Origin: an uncultured Pelagibacteraceae bacterium
Lineage (GTDB): Bacteria; Pseudomonadota; Alphaproteobacteria; Pelagibacterales; Pelagibacteraceae
DNA length: 44,619 bases
Direction: 5' to 3'
NCBI GenBank assembly: GCA_902554195.1
Contig: CACDNT010000005.1
Coordinates: forward strand, 1 to 44,619
Positions 42,295 through 44,619 of the stretch are shown piece by piece. The notes under the pieces were generated by a model, which saw only the letters and a list, made by a program, of their open reading frames with translations, was not told the origin of the DNA and ran no database searches. Positions within the stretch are counted from its first letter, which is position 1. Each line of letters opens with the position of its first letter. Made by a program: the position numbers and the translations under genes.

Positions 42295-43467
42295 ATGGCA
42301 ATTTCAAATAATATAAGACCAGGTCGACATTTTTTGCAAATACCAGGTCCAACCAACGTTCCTGATAGAGTTTTAAGAGCTATGGATTATCCAACAATAG
42401 ATCATAGAGGTCCAGATTTTGCAGAACTTGGATTAAGAATTTTAGATAGAGTAAAGTTAATTTTTAAAACTTCAGAGCCTGTAATAATATTTCCCGCTTC
42501 GGGTACAGGCGCATGGGAAGCAGCAATAGTAAATACATTAAGTGCTGGTGATAAAATTCTTATGTTCGAAACAGGACACTTTTCTACTCTTTGGTACGAT
42601 ATTGCAGAAAAATTTAAGTTAGAAATTGACTTTGTAAAAGGTGACTGGAGAACAGGAGTCGACCCAAACATTGTTGAACAAAAATTGAAGGAAGATAAAG
42701 AAAAAAAAATTAAAGCAGTCTGTGCAGTTCACAATGAAACATCTACAGGAGTAACAAGTAGAATTGGAAAAATAAGAAAAGCAATAGATAACGCTGAACA
42801 TCCTGCCTTATTATTTGTTGATACGATTTCATCACTTGGTTCTATAGATTATAGACATGAAGAATGGAAAGTTGATGTGACAGTTGGTGGATCTCAAAAA
42901 GGATTATTATTACCTCCGGGACTATCCTTTAATGCAATAAGTTCAAAAGCACTAAAAGCTTACGAAAGTTCTGATTTACCTAAATCATATTGGGATTGGA
43001 AACCGATGTTAGAAAATAATAAAAAAGGGTATTTCCCTTACACACCAGCAACAAATTTATTATATGGATTAGATGAAGCAATTAATATGTTGACTGAGGA
43101 GGGTTTAGAAAATGTTTTTACAAGACATAAAAGATTTGCAGAGGCTACTAGAGTTGCAGTTAAAGCTTGGGGCCTAGAAATACTTTGTAAAAATCCAGAG
43201 GAATATTCTGACTCTTTGACAGCAGTGATGGTTCCAGATGGACATGACGCAGACTCTTTAAGAAAAATAATTTTAGATCATTACAATATGTCTTTAGGAA
43301 CAGGTTTAGCAAAAGTTGCGGGTAAAATTTTTAGAATTGGACATTTAGGTGATTTTAATGAATTGATGTTAGCTGGAACATTAGCTGGTGTTGAAATGGG
43401 ATTGATGAAATCAAAGATACCATACCAAAAAGGTGGATTACTCAAAGCACTTGATTATCTTTGTTAA
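42295..43467 (+). CDS. serine-glyoxylate-type aminotransferase (class V)
   Basis: A 390-residue PLP enzyme of the alanine/serine-glyoxylate aminotransferase family. QIPGPTNVPDRVLRAM opens the fold, PASGTGAWEAAIVN binds the PLP phosphate, HNETSTGV and VDTISSLGS support the cofactor, and the Schiff-base Lys is in GGSQKGLLLPPG. C-terminal GTGLAKVAGKIFRIGHLG matches the family. It is likely to convert glyoxylate and serine to glycine and hydroxypyruvate, linking C2 metabolism and glycine supply; a ureidoglycine or other amino donor cannot be excluded. No strong ribosome site is visible. Confidence 0.88.
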   Translation: MAISNNIRPGRHFLQIPGPTNVPDRVLRAMDYPTIDHRGPDFAELGLRILDRVKLIFKTSEPVIIFPASGTGAWEAAIVNTLSAGDKILMFETGHFSTLWYDIAEKFKLEIDFVKGDWRTGVDPNIVEQKLKEDKEKKIKAVCAVHNETSTGVTSRIGKIRKAIDNAEHPALLFVDTISSLGSIDYRHEEWKVDVTVGGSQKGLLLPPGLSFNAISSKALKAYESSDLPKSYWDWKPMLENNKKGYFPYTPATNLLYGLDEAINMLTEEGLENVFTRHKRFAEATRVAVKAWGLEILCKNPEEYSDSLTAVMVPDGHDADSLRKIILDHYNMSLGTGLAKVAGKIFRIGHLGDFNELMLAGTLAGVEMGLMKSKIPYQKGGLLKALDYLC

Positions 43468-43525
43468 CTTACAAAAATTTTAAATAAAAATTATTTTTAA
43501 GCCATTTTTTCTATAGTATTAGAAC

Positions 43526-43553
43526 TTGACGTTATTTTTCCAAAAGATATAAA
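43526..43553 (+). promoter_or_regulatory. promoter of tRNA-Val/tRNA-Asp
   Basis: TTGACG at 43526-43531 and TATAAA at 43548-43553 are 16 bases apart, near-consensus for the vegetative sigma factor. Transcription would start near 43560, a dozen bases before tRNA-Val. The second tRNA follows with a 14-base spacer and no promoter of its own, so both share this one. Confidence 0.65.
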
Positions 43554-43571
43554 TCACACTGTTTTGGTTAT

Positions 43572-43647
43572 GGGCGGTTAGCTCAGTTGGTAGAGCATCT
43601 CGTTTACACCGAGGGGGTCAAAGGTTCGAGTCCTTTACTGCCCACCA
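43572..43647 (+). tRNA. tRNA-Val (anticodon TAC)
   Basis: A 76-base tRNA. Acceptor arms gggcggt and actgccc pair with one G-U, the D-arm is tagctcagttggtagagc, the anticodon loop tttacac gives TAC, the T-arm is aggttcgagtcct, and CCA is encoded. Confidence 0.96.
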
Positions 43648-43661
43648 AAAGAATCAAAAGT

Positions 43662-43738
43662 GGGGGTGTAGCTCAGTTGGTTAGAGCGATCGCCTGTCAC
43701 GCGATAGGTCGAGGGTTCGAGTCCCTTCACTCCCGCCA
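43662..43738 (+). tRNA. tRNA-Asp (anticodon GTC)
   Basis: A 77-base tRNA. Acceptor arms gggggtg and cactccc pair with one G-U, the D-arm is tagctcagttggttagagc, the anticodon stem atcgc/gcgat encloses ctgtcac giving GTC, the T-arm is gggttcgagtccc, discriminator G and CCA are encoded. Confidence 0.97.
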
Positions 43739-43755
43739 CTTTATAAGTTTACAGG

Positions 43756-43770
43756 TGATAATCATTATCA
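43756..43770. promoter_or_regulatory. Fur-type operator candidate upstream of nuo
   Basis: TGATAATCATTATCA is a perfect 15-base palindrome identical to the 7-1-7 Fur box consensus (TGATAATnATTATCA). It lies 74 bases before the nuoA ATG, 18 bases after tRNA-Asp. It may overlap the -35 region of a nuo promoter (possible -10 at 43789-43794). Complex I is rich in iron-sulfur clusters, so iron control is plausible. Chance or a different Fur-family protein cannot be ruled out. Confidence 0.45.
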
Positions 43771-43771
43771 A

Positions 43772-43784
43772 ATATACTGTATAT
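43772..43784. promoter_or_regulatory. second palindrome next to the Fur-like box
   Basis: ATATACTGTATAT, perfect 6-1-6 arms, starts two bases after the Fur-like palindrome; the two centres are 15 bases apart. It could be a second, weaker operator or the binding site of another regulator at the nuo promoter. Composition makes chance more likely than for the first. Confidence 0.28.
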
Positions 43785-43844
43785 TTTGAATAATGTGACC
43801 TAACACCACTTCATCTAGCTTTAAAAAATGATATATATTCCACC

Positions 43845-44213
43845 ATGACAGCGGAATTTTTAAAGGATTATTTACCTATAATATTGTTTCTAATTATTGC
43901 ATTAGGTTTAAGTTGTGCGTTTATAGTAATTAATTTTATTCTATCTCCAAAAAATCCAGACCCAGAGAAGTTATCAGCTTATGAATGTGGATTTGAACCA
44001 TTTCAAGACTCTAGAATGGAATTTGATGTTCGTTTTTATCTGGTTGCTATACTTTTTATAATCTTTGATCTTGAAATAGCATTTTTATTTCCGTGGGCAA
44101 TTTCTTTAGGAAATATTGGAATTTTAGGTTTTACCTCAATGATGATTTTCTTATTCATACTTACTATTGGATTTATTTATGAATGGAAAAAAGGTGCTTT
44201 AGACTGGGAATAA
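43845..44213 (+). CDS. nuoA: NADH-quinone oxidoreductase subunit A
   Basis: A 122-residue membrane subunit of complex I with three spans (about residues 11-30, 64-84 and 92-112). The conserved loop AYECGFEPF with [31 protein letters not shown] (seen here as its [15 protein letters not shown] and [11 protein letters not shown] parts) is diagnostic; the Cys in this loop lies at the quinone-site region. It is the first gene of the nuo operon and is preceded by a 106-base region holding two palindromes. Length is normal. Confidence 0.96.
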   Translation: MTAEFLKDYLPIILFLIIALGLSCAFIVINFILSPKNPDPEKLSAYECGFEPFQDSRMEFDVRFYLVAILFIIFDLEIAFLFPWAISLGNIGILGFTSMMIFLFILTIGFIYEWKKGALDWE

Positions 44214-44224
44214 ATTTTTTTTAA

Positions 44225-44619
44225 ATGAATAATAAGATAGATCAAGTTCCGGAAGAGTTTAAACAACTTGCTGAAGATTTCAGTAAGAATGGTTTTATTA
44301 CAACATCTTTAGATAATTTAATAAATTGGTCAAGGTCAGGATCATTACACTGGATGACTTTTGGTCTTGCTTGTTGTGCTGTTGAAATGATGCAAACAGC
44401 GATGCCCAGATATGATTTAGAAAGATTTGGTGCGGCACCTCGTGGTTCACCAAGACAATCTGATGTAATGATTGTCGCTGGTACTTTAACTAACAAAATG
44501 GCACCAGCGCTAAGAAAAGTTTATGATCAAATGCCTGAGCCAAGATATGTTATATCAATGGGTAGTTGTGCTAATGGTGGAGGATACTATCACTATTCTT
44601 ATTCAGTTGTTAGAGGTTG
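44225..44619 (+). CDS. nuoB: NADH-quinone oxidoreductase subunit B (partial, 3' end missing)
   Basis: The first 131 codons of NuoB, running off the window. The cluster N2 ligands are visible as the Cys pair in [11 protein letters not shown] and the Cys in [13 protein letters not shown]; the fourth Cys would lie beyond the edge. [19 protein letters not shown] is highly conserved near the quinone site. It starts 11 bases after nuoA. The minus-strand frame over it is a shadow. Confidence 0.96.
   Translation, partial: MNNKIDQVPEEFKQLAEDFSKNGFITTSLDNLINWSRSGSLHWMTFGLACCAVEMMQTAMPRYDLERFGAAPRGSPRQSDVMIVAGTLTNKMAPALRKVYDQMPEPRYVISMGSCANGGGYYHYSYSVVRG

Noticed and set aside
43468..43525. AT-only inverted stretch after the aminotransferase as a terminator
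   Set aside because: The arms pair only A and T with mismatches; stability would be low and no GC core is present.
1..44619. CRISPR arrays, insertion sequences, phage genes, rRNA, toxin-antitoxin pairs
   Set aside because: No direct-repeat arrays, transposase or integrase motifs, rRNA-like sequence or convincing toxin-antitoxin pairs were found on either strand.

Overview
The window looks like a chromosomal segment of a SAR11-type marine alphaproteobacterium (Pelagibacterales). The DNA is strongly AT-rich by eye and intergenic gaps are tiny; none exceeds 300 bases. Genes often overlap by 1-16 bases, tRNA genes encode CCA, and the gene content is typical of that group: aprBA with a membrane anchor, TRAP transporters, tig-clpP-clpX-lon and nuoAB. 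There is no sign of phage, insertion sequence, rRNA or CRISPR. The species assignment is inference from composition and gene content.

Region 1 (1-9809): after the tail of an upstream gene and a HIT-family protein comes a sulfonate and sulfite module. aprM-aprB-aprA (APS reductase) is followed by a small hypothetical protein, a 44-residue membrane peptide and a TauE/SafE anion exporter. Convergent to these lie a YeiH-type exporter and suyB-suyA (sulfolactate sulfo-lyase). Divergent from suyA is xsc (sulfoacetaldehyde acetyltransferase). SuyAB and Xsc release sulfite from C3 and C2 sulfonates. AprBA can oxidise it for electrons, and the two exporters can remove it. No ATP sulfurylase, taurine dehydrogenase or phosphotransacetylase lies in the window.

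Region 2 (9802-13206): translationally coupled to xsc is a cassette of a SxtJ-like membrane protein, a DUF5989 (SxtK-like) 49-residue membrane peptide, a NodU/SxtI-type O-carbamoyltransferase and a membrane-anchored SGNH hydrolase-like protein. Its product is unknown, and it is the best candidate here for an undescribed system.

Region 3 (13225-18065, minus strand): a tight operon of a GMC oxidoreductase, a TerC-family protein, an SDR, an M23 peptidase, a small membrane protein, a 2-keto-4-pentenoate hydratase-like protein and another small membrane protein.

Region 4 (18199-27221): a TRAP transporter (substrate-binding protein, terminator hairpin, DctQ, DctM), an NCS1 permease, a second SDR, then DUF3047, YbgC thioesterase, family-5 uracil-DNA glycosylase, a secreted histidine phosphatase and a DUF1289 protein, with several very small genes fitted between them.

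Region 5 (27267-33258): a tRNA-Leu with a clear promoter leads into tig, clpP, clpX and lon, a protein-folding and proteolysis cluster.

Region 6 (33380-43467): a second TRAP transporter, again with a hairpin between the binding protein and DctQ, continues into a crotonase-family protein and a class III CoA-transferase. Then come, on the minus strand, an enolase-superfamily enzyme and a large FAD/Fe-S dehydrogenase, and on the plus strand a serine-glyoxylate-type aminotransferase. Together these look like organic-acid uptake and catabolism.

Region 7 (43526-44619): tRNA-Val and tRNA-Asp behind one promoter, two adjacent palindromes (one matching the Fur 7-1-7 consensus), then nuoA and the start of nuoB, which runs off the window.
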